From: Pilasporangium apinafurcum
Taxonomy: Eukaryota > Oomycota > Peronosporomycetes > Pythiales > Pythiaceae
DNA length: 64,000 bases
Assembly (NCBI GenBank): GCA_001600495.1
Contig: BCKE01000036.1
Location: 151,166-215,165, forward strand
Reading direction: 5' to 3'
The notes under the pieces were generated by a model that worked only from the letters and a program-made list of their open reading frames with translations, did not search any database and was not told the DNA's origin. The position numbers and the translations under genes were made by a program. Numbering within the stretch: the stretch's first letter is position 1; every line of letters starts with the position of its first letter. Below are positions 33,722-45,200 of the stretch, piece after piece.

Positions 33722-33784
33722 AACTGCATGTTGATGGTCAATGTACATCGGAATAATGACAACAATTTTGGTTTTGCTCTTTAG
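33365..33784 (+). pseudogene. Truncated copy of C2H2 zinc-finger gene
   Basis: The first about 119 codons are the same as the start of the minus-strand gene at 38478, including fingers 1 and 2 (CPFPGCGKEF...HQSIH and CQFCGKAF...HCRVH). At 33721 identity stops in the middle of finger 3, after KPYKCKY, and about 20 unrelated codons follow to a stop at 33782-33784. Only two complete fingers remain. The 5' flank is kept, so it could still be transcribed into a short two-finger protein. The N at 33398 falls in codon 12. Confidence 0.75.
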
Positions 33785-34442
33785 CACAAAAGCTGTGGTC
33801 GGTGTTGCGCTTTTCATCAATCGCAACCTCCACGTTTACAGCTTTAGTGCCGGTTACAAAAAGATAAAATTTGCAACGAAACTATTTCCTCTGGCATCGT
33901 ATATCGGATACCGCTACAGCGTCCTTCGCATTTTGATGCTTCACCAACGTCGCTTTCAGCAAAAGAAAAACTTCACATGCGTTTGTCAACGGGTTATTTT
34001 TAAGATTCAGATGACCACCGACAATATGAACTGACACGGATTGCTGTCTAGCGTTTCAGTGCCAGCGGTTCTCTTCGCTCTCTTTGATCTTTCTTCCATG
34101 CATCAGTCGACCCGAATTCATTCATGCATGCATCGCTACTGCTAATTTTGGCTCATATTCTACAGAGTAAAGTTCAACTCATCAAGTAAGAGTGTTGGTC
34201 ATAATGATAAACCCTGGATAGCCTTGATTTTCTAATCCTAAAAAAGGGTTTTTTAGAGTAAATCAGTGTTTGTAAATCAAGGGTGAGGGAGAGACGAGAA
34301 AAAAGAAATGAGTGACAATCATTCCGCCAATCAGCCAGAACTCAGGAATTCCATTTGAAGTATTGTACTATCAATCCACCACGAACGCTGAGATCCAACA
34401 GAAGAAGGAGGAAGGAGGGAGACAATCTCCTTCATCGCCTTA
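33785..34442. other. Intergenic region before the protease-receptor gene
   Basis: About 660 bp. A 97-codon open frame at 33741-34034 has no recognisable features and is not supported. It includes the Initiator-like element at 34319-34333. Confidence 0.35.
34319..34333 (+). promoter_or_regulatory. Initiator-like core promoter element (imperfect)
   Basis: TCATTCCGCCAAT fits the TCATTYYN part of the oomycete Initiator consensus and then diverges slightly. It lies about 110 bp upstream of the protease-receptor start codon. Confidence 0.4.
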
Positions 34443-36698
34443 ATGATGAAAAGATCCCCCATCCAGACACTGGTTTTATTACTGAATGTATATGCTCTCC
34501 TCTCTTCTGTGACGGCCACACCCGTGCTCAAGATCCCATTGCGCGTCGAGCAAAAGCTGAAATCCACGACTGAGCTGCTCGCATGGCATCGTCCTAAGCA
34601 TGCGATCGATGAAACAGAAGGTCCACCGAAGATGCTGACTGTGGATGATGTGGTTGGTGAAGCGTTCGCTACTGCGAGGTACCACATGATCAACTTTCAC
34701 GACGCCAAGGACCTGGAGGCAGCGGGCTATGTGGCGCTCGAGAATTTTATGGAATTCCAGTTTTACGGACCGATCACGATCGGTACGCCACCGCAGGGGG
34801 TGTTGGTGTGTTTCGACACGGGTTCATCAGATCTATGGGTACCGGGTGGTAAATGCAGCGAATGTGCCGGAGTCCAACGGTTCAACCACTCGACGTCGAC
34901 CACGTTCGAGTCGACACCACATAATACGTTTTCGGTGCAATACGGTAGCGGAAAAGTCAGTGGCAAGTTTGGTGATGATGTCGTTAGAATTGGTGAGTTT
35001 GATGTGAAGGGCGCTACTATCGGGGTTGCCAATTTCGAAGAAGAATCGATGACCAAAATGAAAGCAGATGGGTTGTTGGGACTGGCGTTTGATGGATTGT
35101 CGACGTTCTCGCACCCTCCATTGTTCATGCTATTGTTGGAGCAATTCCCAGATCTAGAGCCAGTGTTTGCGTTCTACCTGAGTCCGGAACCAAATTCCGC
35201 AGGCTCACAATTGCATCTCGGTGGGTACGACACTGAGTATATGAAGCAAACCGGCGCCGTGTGGCAGAAAACCGATGTGTTGTCACAATTTGGTTTGTGG
35301 ACGTTTTGGCGGATTGAGTTACATAGCGTTATGATAGGCAATCAGAATCCGAACGTCTGTCAGCATGGCTGCGTCGCCTTTGTAGATTCGGGCACGTCAC
35401 TGCTTGCGATCCCAGGAAATCTCTACCTCGATTTCCTATATGAAGTGACTAACTATGCGCAGGCAAGAGGCTGCTACTGTGGGTTTGTGCAATATGGCTT
35501 TCAGTGCTTTTTATGTGCACCCAAGGACTTTCCACCCATGCGGTTTGGTGTTGGTGGCAAGCATTTCTATATCTTGGATGGCGACGATTACACGTTGTGC
35601 GTGGGTTTGACATGTATTGTGCTAGTCCAGCCGAGTAGTCAAGACATGTGGGTGCTCGGTGACGTGTTCATGAAGAAATTTTACTCACTCTATGATGTCA
35701 AGAACAAACAAGTCGGCTTTGCCTGCCCAAAAAGCTCGACTTCCTGTGGCGAAGATTTAGGCGTTGACGAAGATAGTGGTGCAGTCGGCGGGTACACCCC
35801 GGGAATCGAGAGCACGCCGTTCTTTGCCAATAGCTTTAATCTCTCGGACATGGATACGCACTCGGTGGTCATTTTGTTCTTGGGAGGCATGTCGATCATT
35901 GGGTCAGCGTTTGTCGCGATCTCGTTGTGGCAGTTCCCAGTGTTACGCGAAAAGCGTGGACTGAACTTGCTTTATTGGCTGTCGATATCCAATTTCATCT
36001 ACAACCTCTCGATTTGGATATCGGCACTGGCACGATCGTATCAGACTATCACGTTCTGCGCTATTTTGATGGGTGTGCAGCAATTTGCTGGGATTGCAAT
36101 CCTTTCATTAAGTGCAGGAATGGCGATGGAGCTGATCCGTGCACTACGTGGGCGCCGAACCAGCTCAGAAGATTACACTAAAGTTTACCACGTGCTCACA
36201 TGGGGTGTGGCTACTTTTTCTGGGATCTTTGCGGTGCTGACGGGTGTAATTGGTTTCTTACCAGATCTTCTCGGCCCGTGCCGCGCATGCTTTGCAGGCC
36301 ACAGTCCGGAATGGGCGCGAATGTTCCTTTTCTACTTCCCAGCATCCCTGACGTTGTTCGTGTCGCTCACAGCTATTCACCTCTCGAAGAAAAGACATCT
36401 GGAATATTCCATGCGATCACAAACCGAAAGTGATCGTCGCAACACGCGGCATCTGACCGCCTGTACAATTGTGACACTAATCACGTTCCTTGTGCCGACG
36501 TTCTTGGGGTTTTTGATGGAGTTTGGGGTGTTTTCGTATGCGTCATTCTGGTTGTATTTGAATGAGGGTTGTTTCTATTCGCAAGGATTGCTTAACGGTT
36601 TGGTATGGGCGTTTAGTGAGTCGTTCCGTAGTGCGTATCACAATCGTGCGCATGCCACTACGTCAGAAGAAGGTGGTCATTTGCTGGGGAGAGCATAA
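34443..36698 (+). CDS. Aspartic protease fused to a 7-TM receptor (AP-GPCR)
   Basis: Intronless, 751 residues. N-terminal signal sequence (LVLLLNVYALLSSVTA) and a propeptide-like region, then a pepsin-type (A1) aspartic protease with both catalytic motifs, DTGSSDLW (Asp about 125) and DSGTSLLA (Asp about 315), plus YGSGKVSG and a Cys-rich second lobe. From about residue 478 come seven hydrophobic helices: HSVVILFLGGMSIIG, LLYWLSISNFIYNLSIW, a third through ILSLSAGMAM, VYHVLTWGVATFSG, MFLFYFPASLTLFVS, IVTLITFLVPTFLGF and a last near GLLNGLVWAFS. Fusions of this kind are known from Phytophthora (the AP5 class). The order places the protease outside the cell or in the secretory lumen, tethered to a receptor-like module. 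Self-activation or ligand processing is speculation. The gene lies between the arms of the inverted repeat. Confidence 0.93.
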   Translation: MMKRSPIQTLVLLLNVYALLSSVTATPVLKIPLRVEQKLKSTTELLAWHRPKHAIDETEGPPKMLTVDDVVGEAFATARYHMINFHDAKDLEAAGYVALENFMEFQFYGPITIGTPPQGVLVCFDTGSSDLWVPGGKCSECAGVQRFNHSTSTTFESTPHNTFSVQYGSGKVSGKFGDDVVRIGEFDVKGATIGVANFEEESMTKMKADGLLGLAFDGLSTFSHPPLFMLLLEQFPDLEPVFAFYLSPEPNSAGSQLHLGGYDTEYMKQTGAVWQKTDVLSQFGLWTFWRIELHSVMIGNQNPNVCQHGCVAFVDSGTSLLAIPGNLYLDFLYEVTNYAQARGCYCGFVQYGFQCFLCAPKDFPPMRFGVGGKHFYILDGDDYTLCVGLTCIVLVQPSSQDMWVLGDVFMKKFYSLYDVKNKQVGFACPKSSTSCGEDLGVDEDSGAVGGYTPGIESTPFFANSFNLSDMDTHSVVILFLGGMSIIGSAFVAISLWQFPVLREKRGLNLLYWLSISNFIYNLSIWISALARSYQTITFCAILMGVQQFAGIAILSLSAGMAMELIRALRGRRTSSEDYTKVYHVLTWGVATFSGIFAVLTGVIGFLPDLLGPCRACFAGHSPEWARMFLFYFPASLTLFVSLTAIHLSKKRHLEYSMRSQTESDRRNTRHLTACTIVTLITFLVPTFLGFLMEFGVFSYASFWLYLNEGCFYSQGLLNGLVWAFSESFRSAYHNRAHATTSEEGGHLLGRA

Positions 36699-36924
36699 AG
36701 AAATCAGTAGCAACCAAGCATAGAGTTTCTTTTCCGATGGACAAGAAGCTGTAGCTGCAATAGCCACACGAGCGAGTAGAACTAACACAGATCGATGTTA
36801 GATTTAATTTGGAACTGCACCATAAGTTTGCTAGACGAGTCTACGTTTATACTTAGCTACTCGAACAAAGTTTGCGTTCTCCACCCAACAGTCCAATCAC
36901 TTCCAGCAATACATTCTAACCCGC

Positions 36925-38478
36925 TTAATCATTGTTCAATGACCCAATGGCGCCATAGAAGTCCCAAAAATCATCGTCCAGGAGTTCAATGTTGTCCGCA
37001 TCCTCGAGAAAACCAGCGTACTGGCAAAATAGATTATCTTCGACGACGTAATCTATATGATCAATGTGCCGCACAGCCAAATGGCCACAGCCAGGACGAT
37101 GCGAAGCATCTTTCTCCATCGCACATTTTGCGGTTGCGTTGTCGATGCTGATACTTTTCACACTGTCCTGACAGACCAAGTGGTTCTTCACGACGTAATC
37201 GCGGTGGTTTCCATGCTGGATTGACAAGTGACCGCAGGAACGATTGTGCTTCGAATAATCATTAAGCAGCTTTGGGACATCCACAGTACTCAACGAAGAG
37301 CCGTCTCCAACCACGCAGGAACGAATAGAAAGATCGTTCGACGACATGACTGGTGGCTGTGGTACAACACCACTAGCACATGCAGATTCATCAGTGTTGA
37401 GTTTATCGCGTGAGGAGACCTGTTGTATCGCCTCAGTAACTTCTCCAACCAGCAAAGGTTCCAACGGTGTGCTAGATTGCTGGTCATTCCCGAGGCAGTA
37501 GCTCTCAGTGAGGCAAGTGTCCAGTGGTCGTTTGATATCGATTGGTTCCTGGGCCGACAGGAAATCATCGAGTGAATCTACTGTTGTAAACATCTCAAAG
37601 CACGCAGGTGGCGAATGCCCATGATCTTCAGTGCACACCAAGTTGTACTGCACAGGTGCATTCACGGTTGGGGTTCCAATTCGTATAGGCTTGCTCTCAG
37701 TCAATAAAGAGCTACATATCGCTTCCGCTCTATTCATTATGGAGTCGGATTTGTTCTCCGATTCCCAGGCAGCGCACTGATTACAATCGTCCGGGCAACA
37801 CGAAGAAGCCGAAGACGATAATGGAGACGACGCTGGTAAGGACGGCAGCTTCCGTTTCTTTTTGTGGCAACTACTAGATGATTCATTGTCATGCAGGCGT
37901 TGATGTTTGTTTAAATCGAATTTACGCGCAAAACTACGTCCGCATCCTGGAAACGGACATGTAAACGGCTTTGATCCACTGGCAAGATGCAACATACAAA
38001 GATGAGAATATGAATGTGTTTAAATACGCAACAAGGCAAGTATATAGCAGCACACGTACATATGCGTGCGCTCGTGGCTGAGCAAATCGGACCGTCGTGC
38101 AAAGCATTTATCGCAGTTGTCGTACTTGCACTTGTACGGTTTCTCACCCGTATGCACGCGGCAGTGAACCTCCATGTCAGCCTTGCGCAAGAACGCTTTG
38201 CCACAGAACTGACACATAAACTTCTTTTCCCCCTTGTGGATACTCTGGTGGCGTTTCCAATTGCCCTTTAGTTGGAATTCCTTCCCACATCCAGGGAATG
38301 GACAGATAAAGAGCATCGGTGCGGTGGGTTTAGTAGTTTTTGTAGGTTCACGATGATCTTCTTGTTTTACTTGATGCATTCCGTCTGAAGGAGATGGGGA
38401 AGTACGACCAGGCGAAACGCGTAAATTTTCGATCTGAGAGTCCANGACTGCTGTTCCATGTGGTGATGCATCCGTCAT
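36925..38478 (-). CDS. C2H2 zinc-finger protein with four fingers, 2 exons
   Basis: Exons 38478-38060 and 37978-36925 (81-bp GT-AG intron), 490 residues. Four tandem C2H2 fingers lie at about residues 55-165: CPFPGCGKEF, CQFCGKAF, CKYDNCDKCF and CPFPGCGRSF, with TGEKPY-type linkers between fingers 2 and 3; the intron falls just after the last His of finger 3. After the fingers come a Lys/Arg and Ser-rich segment, then an acidic, Ser-rich tail containing two similar histidine/cysteine blocks (RSCGHLSIQHGNHRDYVVKN and PGCGHLAVRHIDHIDYVVED). These look like an internal duplication and possibly a further metal site. Probable DNA-binding regulator. The 5' 530 bp is duplicated in inverted orientation at 33192; codon 12 holds an N. 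Confidence 0.85.
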
Positions 38479-38651
38479 ATTGAGAAATAGATCTCTCTAT
38501 CTCACTTCACGACCACCCAAGAGCGCTTGGAGGTGTGTGTGTGTGTGTGTGTGTGGTGTATGTGGACCTTTATGCTTGATTCACATTGGGATTAGTGTCG
38601 CCGTCGGAGAAAGCAAGCAATCACGATTAAGTACGAATGCAGTAAAGTACG
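38122..38651 (-). repeat. Right arm of 530-bp inverted repeat
   Basis: Reverse complement of 33192-33721. This arm carries the 5' part of the intact zinc-finger gene, so it is probably the source copy. The 4.4 kb between the arms holds the protease-receptor gene and the rest of the zinc-finger gene. Confidence 0.9.
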
Positions 38652-39297
38652 ATTGCGGCAGTGCTGATTTCCAGCACTAAAAGCGGTTCTTTGGCTGTTT
38701 TTTCCAAAATGAGAAGCAAGGCTATCAGTGTTGCAGTAGTGATCAACACCCTTGCTGGATGAATTGAACTTTGTTTAAGTGGAAGTCGCGAACATTCTAC
38801 AAAATACAGACAGAAAAGAGAAAGAAGGACGAAATTGGCCATTGCGATGCGTGAAAGAATGCATTCTGCATCGAATGATGCATTGAAGAAAGGAAAAATG
38901 AAGAAGAAAAGCGGTGGTATGGTAGGCTAAGCATCTACTGGTGTTGGTCCTCGGAACGCTGATGCACTCAGCCGGTGGTGATTCAGTTCTGGCAACCAGC
39001 TATAGTAAGAAGAAGAAGAAATGAAGCTGTTGAAAATGAAGATGAGGAAGCATTGCTCATAAAAGATTCCGGAATGGTACTCGTCATATTGTACCTTATG
39101 CAGGGGTTTCGAAGCTGATTATCCCCCTTTGAAACGGTGCTACTTGGATCTAAAAATAGAGGGTACGAACGATTAAATTTGTACCACCGACCATTGCTGT
39201 GTAGTAAGATTATGATCAGTGCGGCAGTTGGCGTGTACTTTGACCATCGACATCGTAAAGTTGATGCTTAGCATACAAGTTTTCCAAGTCACCAAGA
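38652..39297. other. Divergent intergenic region, zinc finger / channel B
   Basis: About 650 bp from the repeat arm to the start of channel B. No coding frame of note; purine-rich tracts around 38880-39050. Confidence 0.35.
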
Positions 39298-42200
39298 ATG
39301 GTACACAGAGTTTCCGCGATTATTAGCTTTGGCGAATCCTTTCGTCGACTAGATAAACTCTCAGCTTCTACATCAAAAACAGGCCATACGCTGCCGTTCA
39401 CTGCCTTGGATTTTCGTCGTGCATTGGATCCAGAATCCACATTTTTGAAGACGTGGCATCAAGTGCTGCTTGCAGGAGTGATCTATGACTTGTTCGTCAT
39501 TCCGTTCGTGTGTACATTTAAATCAGATATGAGTTTCAGCCAAATCCTCGAAGTTCGGCTGTTTTACGCGTGGGAAGTACTGTTTTGCCTCGATATATAC
39601 GTCAAGTTAAATACCGGCTTTTATGAAGACGGCAACGTGCATCGCGATCTTCACAATGCTCGTATAAAGTACCTCAAGTCATATGAATTTGTTGTGGATG
39701 TTATCACATTGCTGCCCCTGGCGTTAATCATCCCACTCGACTTGCACAACTGTACATCCAAGATTGTACTTGAGACTCCCAAGGTCCTACGGATAATGCG
39801 AATACCCAAATACCTCACCGCACTCGACGCGATGTACGCCAAGCATTTCGAGTTGCTCAGGTTGTTCAAAGTTTTGGTAGGAATCGTCCTTTTATCGCAT
39901 CTAATTGCATGCGTCCGTTTTTCTTTTGGCTACAACGTCCATCACGACAATGAATGGCTACCTGAGCTTCCTGAAATGGAAGAAGAGGGATTAGAGGGAC
40001 ATCATAGAATCCATCCTGTACGGACGCAATACCTGATGTCTTTGTTTTGGGCATTTGGTATACTCACAGGATTGTTTGAGGGTGAGCTCCCTCATAAAAT
40101 TAGTGAGTTTATCTTTACGATTGCTGTGGCAATATGTGGATTTGGTATGTTCACGTACCTCTGTGGTACGCTTTTTATGCTTTCGAAATGTGAAAGTGGC
40201 CAGACTGAAGCGGCAACAGCAAGAATCAACCAGCTCAAGCATATTTTGACATTCCACCGCGTACCGGATCACCTCCAAATTCGCATTGTCGAGTACTTAC
40301 TGGTATTTTTATATTGCTTCCATATCTTTCGACTGTGATGAAAATGGTTGCTACTTCACTACTAACTTTGTTGTATTTAGCGGTTTTATACTGATGTAGA
40401 CTCGAGTGATCGAGACGTCATGAAGCTGCTATGCCCATCCATTAGCAACGATATTCAAGTGGAGCTGATGATGAGTATCATGGGAAACGTGCCTGTATTT
40501 GCCAACTGTAGTGAGAAATTTCTCTTCGCACTAACGAGCTTACTAGAGCGAATGTCTTTTCCAGCGCAATGCACTCTATTCCAAGTCGGTGAATATGGCG
40601 ATGCCATGTATATAATACACTCGGGAGTGCTCGACGTGATTTTGAACAACAAAAAAGTCCGCGAGCTACGGAAAACGGATTTTGTGGGGGAACTGTCACT
40701 CTTCTCTGATCATCCTCGATCAGCCACAGTTGTCACTGTCACATATTGTGTGCTATACAAGCTATCTCGTTTCCACACTGAAAAAGTACTGGAAGGATAC
40801 CCAGCCTTAGTCCCTGGTATCCGGAAGTTGGTAGCCAACGTGATTGAGATAACTCAACAGCATGATAAAGGCGAACCAAAGACGCCTTTGACTAACGTTA
40901 CAGCTGACACCGCGAAGATTGGACGTCGAAGCTCCTTTTTGCGAACAACTCCCCACGGGTTCACGGATGTTGCAAAGAAGAAAGGAAGCACTGTGGCACC
41001 AATGCTAGTAAACTCGCTGACGACTGATAATCAAATGATAGGTGCACATCATGAGCACCAGCAACAACAACACAAGCAACCCGCACCTCAACTTCGACGA
41101 TTGCTAACAGTGAGAAAACACCACAATTCCGATGCAGTTCGAGCATTCTACGACGGCTATACGAGACCCAATGAGCCTACCAATGCAACAAATCGATGGT
41201 GGAGACGCCTATTACTGAGCGAATGTATAGATTCTAATACTTATCGGAGGCTATGGTGGGTGGTAGGGCTGGAGACAATCATGCTCATCAACTTCATCGC
41301 TGTCCCACTCCAACTTGTGTTTCCAGTGTTTGGAGAGGTCCCATGGTACATTTACGTGCTTTATTTTTTGGCCGATTTCTACCTTTGGATCGACTTGTAC
41401 GTAAACTTCAATCTATCATATGTTCACGAGTCAGAAACAATACGAGACCCAGCCAAGAGCGCGCAGCGATATCTTCGGGGTTGTTTTTTTATCGACTTGA
41501 TTTGTATTTTCCCGTATCATATCTTCGCTCCAACGGCTGAAGTTGCCGTAACGCGAATTCCGCGACTCATCAGGTGACAATGTTGTCATTTGCATTATAT
41601 ATTTGAGCCACATTTCCATATTCATCGTAACTTTTTTTGTAATTAGAATTTGGCGATCAAAAGGCCATTTCCATGAAATCGACAAAATCCACCATCTCCG
41701 CAGCAAGCAATTACTGCTGTTTAGCGGATGCTTACTATTCTTGTTGATTCACATCGTGACATGCCTGCATTTTAGCATCACGTACATTGAAGGGTTCAGT
41801 ACGAAAGAAGATGCGTGGATCCCGGTACAAGATTTGATCATGCGTCCTATTAAGAATGATGATTTCTATGTTGATTATCAAAACATTACATATGCAGCCG
41901 GTGATCCTCATGTGCTCACGGTCGCAAGAATGCAGTATTTCCGATCATTTTACTATGCTACCAACGTACTTACGGCACTTGGCCTCACTATCGAGCCCAG
42001 CAGTGATGTGCAATATGGAATAGCACTGATCTTCATGTTCAGCGGGTTCTTCATCACAGCTATAGTCGTCGACAATGTACAAAAGCGCTTCACTGCGTCC
42101 GCGTTTGAAGAAAAGGAATTCTTCGCTGTTCGATCAAGACTCCAGCTTTTTCTGCGTCGACAAAACGCACCATTTCTCATTCATCATCGTGTTAATTTGT

Positions 42201-45200
42201 TTTTGGAATACTGGTGGGCATCGCATCGTGGCGCAATGATCGAAGAGCTACTCATAGATCTTCCGTTGGGATACAAACGAGAGATTCTACGCAGTATCTG
42301 CAAACCAGCGCTTCAGACACTAGCATTGCTAGCAGGAATTCGACCGTATCTGAACGCGGTGGAAAATGCATTTGTTGATAATGCGAAATTTGTTCTATAC
42401 GGCCAGGGCGAAACACTTTACTGGGAGGGAGATAATGCTCATGCATTATTTTTCTTATTGGAGGGCCATTTATCCTTGGTTGTGAAGGGAGAACAAATAC
42501 GAGAGATACCTCAAGGAGGATTTTTCGGTACCCGAGCATTGAACACCAACAAAAATGGTGCAGGATATGCTGAAGATGCAATTGCAGCGAGTGGTTGCGT
42601 GGTTCTACTCTTGTCGCGCCAGAAACTAATAGCACTTCGTGAAATCTTTCCGTCTTTCGATTCAGCAATGCACAACCTTGAACAGCGTTTACTAGGTGTG
42701 AAATTGTCCAGGAAAAGAACGCTTGTTGGCACATCTTCGGGAGCATCTACGAAGTGGTTTGCTTTAAAGGGCATTCTTTACTCAAACAGCTGCTGGGACC
42801 CTGATGCAAGAGTGATACTAGTGTGGGAGACATGGCTATTCGTGGTGATGACTGTACAATGGATCCTGGTGATTACGCACATTTGCTTTGGGGTGCATCC
42901 AAGCCACGATTTTGTTGTAGACGCTGTAACGGTCGTGCTCGAGTCATTTTTCGTTATGGATCTTTTTGTTCGATCACGTCTGGGCTACCACGAATTCGGC
43001 GACAAAGTCATGGATATCAAGTTGATTCGCCGACGATACTTTCGATCAAGGCAGTTCATACTTGACCTCATGGCGTTGCTTCCATTATTCGCGATCAATT
43101 GGATACTTCCATCAAAGCGATACGAGATCCTGAATATCAACAAACTCGTACGACTGTCAAAAGTTCCCTCTCAGCTGCATGAGCTGCAACAACGATATTT
43201 GAAATTTACCACCGAACTTCGTCTTTTCAAGCTATTGTACTACACTTTCTTGCTGTCACACGTGTTTGGATGTCTCTATTTTAACTTTGCCTCCAATGCT
43301 TCACAAGTGTACACCTCTCGGACCTCTGTCCATGCTACAAATTTTGGCACCAATCATTGGCTTCTTGACGAATCCTTGGAGCATGCTTCGATGAGTCGAC
43401 AGTATTTTGCAGCGCTGTTTTGGGCTTTCGCACTCATGTCTGCGTCCAATCAAGGAGAATTACCAAAGACAAGCGCTCAATGTATCTTTAGTGTCGCAAC
43501 GATGATTGCCGGATTCTTTTTGTTTGCCTACGTGGTGGGAAACTTTACTGACATCATCGAGCTCGTTGACGCTGAAAATCGGAAGTTTAATGCAAATTTT
43601 GGCTCGGTGAGACATTTGCTATCGCGTTTCACGTTGTCCCAAGCAATTGAAAACAAATTGAAAAGGTTTTACTTTTTTAAACGGTTCCATTCAATCACGC
43701 AGGAGCAACTCCTGGAAAAATGCCTTCCACCATCGCTTGTGACGGACATTAGGCTTCTCAACCTGAATGCTATGATTGAGAAAGTACCCTTCCTTAGTAA
43801 CATGGAAGGTTCGATCACTCGCATGCTGGTCTCACAGTTCAGTCAAGTGCTTATTCTGAGAGACGAATTTGTCTACAAATACGGCAGTGAGGGTAGTGAC
43901 ATGTACTTCATCTATACTGGCGTCCTGACAGTTTTGGCACCTGGAAATCAAGGAAAGCGAGCAGGTGACCACGCTATTAACGGGAATAATCGCCTATTCA
44001 ACCAAGCGACACGCTCAATATCTGGTTATATTGACCAGGAACTGGTGAAACTAAGTGATATCACATCTGGAGATTTTTTTGGTGAGAATGCGTTGTTCTC
44101 GGACGTGCCACGGAACGCCTCGATTCGCGCCAAGACGTCATGCATTCTCTACTCTCTCTCTCGTCATTCGCTGGAAATGGTGTTCGAATTGTATCCGGAT
44201 TGGAAGAAGCGCGTTTTGCAGACAGTCAAGGTGCAGCAGAAACAACAGCGACTGAATGTTTCAGTCAATGACACACCCAAAGAAGCATTTGTATCGCTAC
44301 CCAATAGTACTCGTTCAAGAACGACACCAGACGTAGATACTCCCTCTCCTTCTATGGTTGGATACGATCAAGCTCGTGACGTTCGTGTCTTGAACCAGCA
44401 ACATCTTATACCGGTTCATCGTGGCGTGCGGCGGTTTGTACCGCAATGGGTTGTTGCTCTGCGTAATGGTGTGGATGTGCAGAGTAAACTCCATGTCATT
44501 TGGCTTAAAGTGATCACTACAGCCACATTCTTCATCGCTATTGTAGTTCCTTATCGCATTGCCTTTGATCTATACGATCGATGGCATGGTATTTATATTG
44601 CACTCAATATCGGCGAAATATGCTGTGCACTACTTTTTGTCGGGGATATATGGGTAAATTGGAAGCTAAAGGAGAACGAATTATCGATGGATTTTTACGA
44701 AGAAAACCAACACCAGGCGTATAAGCGTGAACGGGTGCTCTACGACATTATTGCAGCATTGCCGCTGGAATATCTCTTTTCGAGTTTGGTCGTGTCCAGT
44801 TCCACCGCTGCTTGGCTTCGCATGACGCGATGTGTCAAGGTTTTTAATATTGTTCACTATTTGAAAGAGATTCATAGACAAAGCGTCTCGTTCGAATGGG
44901 CTCGATTAAAGAGTATCTTATCGCTTTATGGTTTGGTGATGTTTTGGTGCGCTTGCTCCTACCTGTTGTTGGCTGAATACGAAGGATATGGGGACGAATG
45001 GGATGCCTGGCTTCCTTCGAAGAAAGTCGACATTACCAACATAGAGAATCCTTCGTTAGACCTACTTCTGCTTCGATTATTCCGCGGATTATTCTTTGCG
45101 GTGACAACATTTGTGAAAAAGGGTCGAACATTTGTTCCGGAATCCACAGGAACGGATATCTTTGCCATTTGTTTGTGCTTCCTTGGACTGTTAGTGATGG

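Noticed and set aside
33192-38651. Interpreting the inverted repeat as a transposon with long terminal inverted repeats
   Set aside because: The arms contain ordinary gene sequence (promoter and zinc-finger exon), no transposase lies between them, and no target-site duplication was seen.
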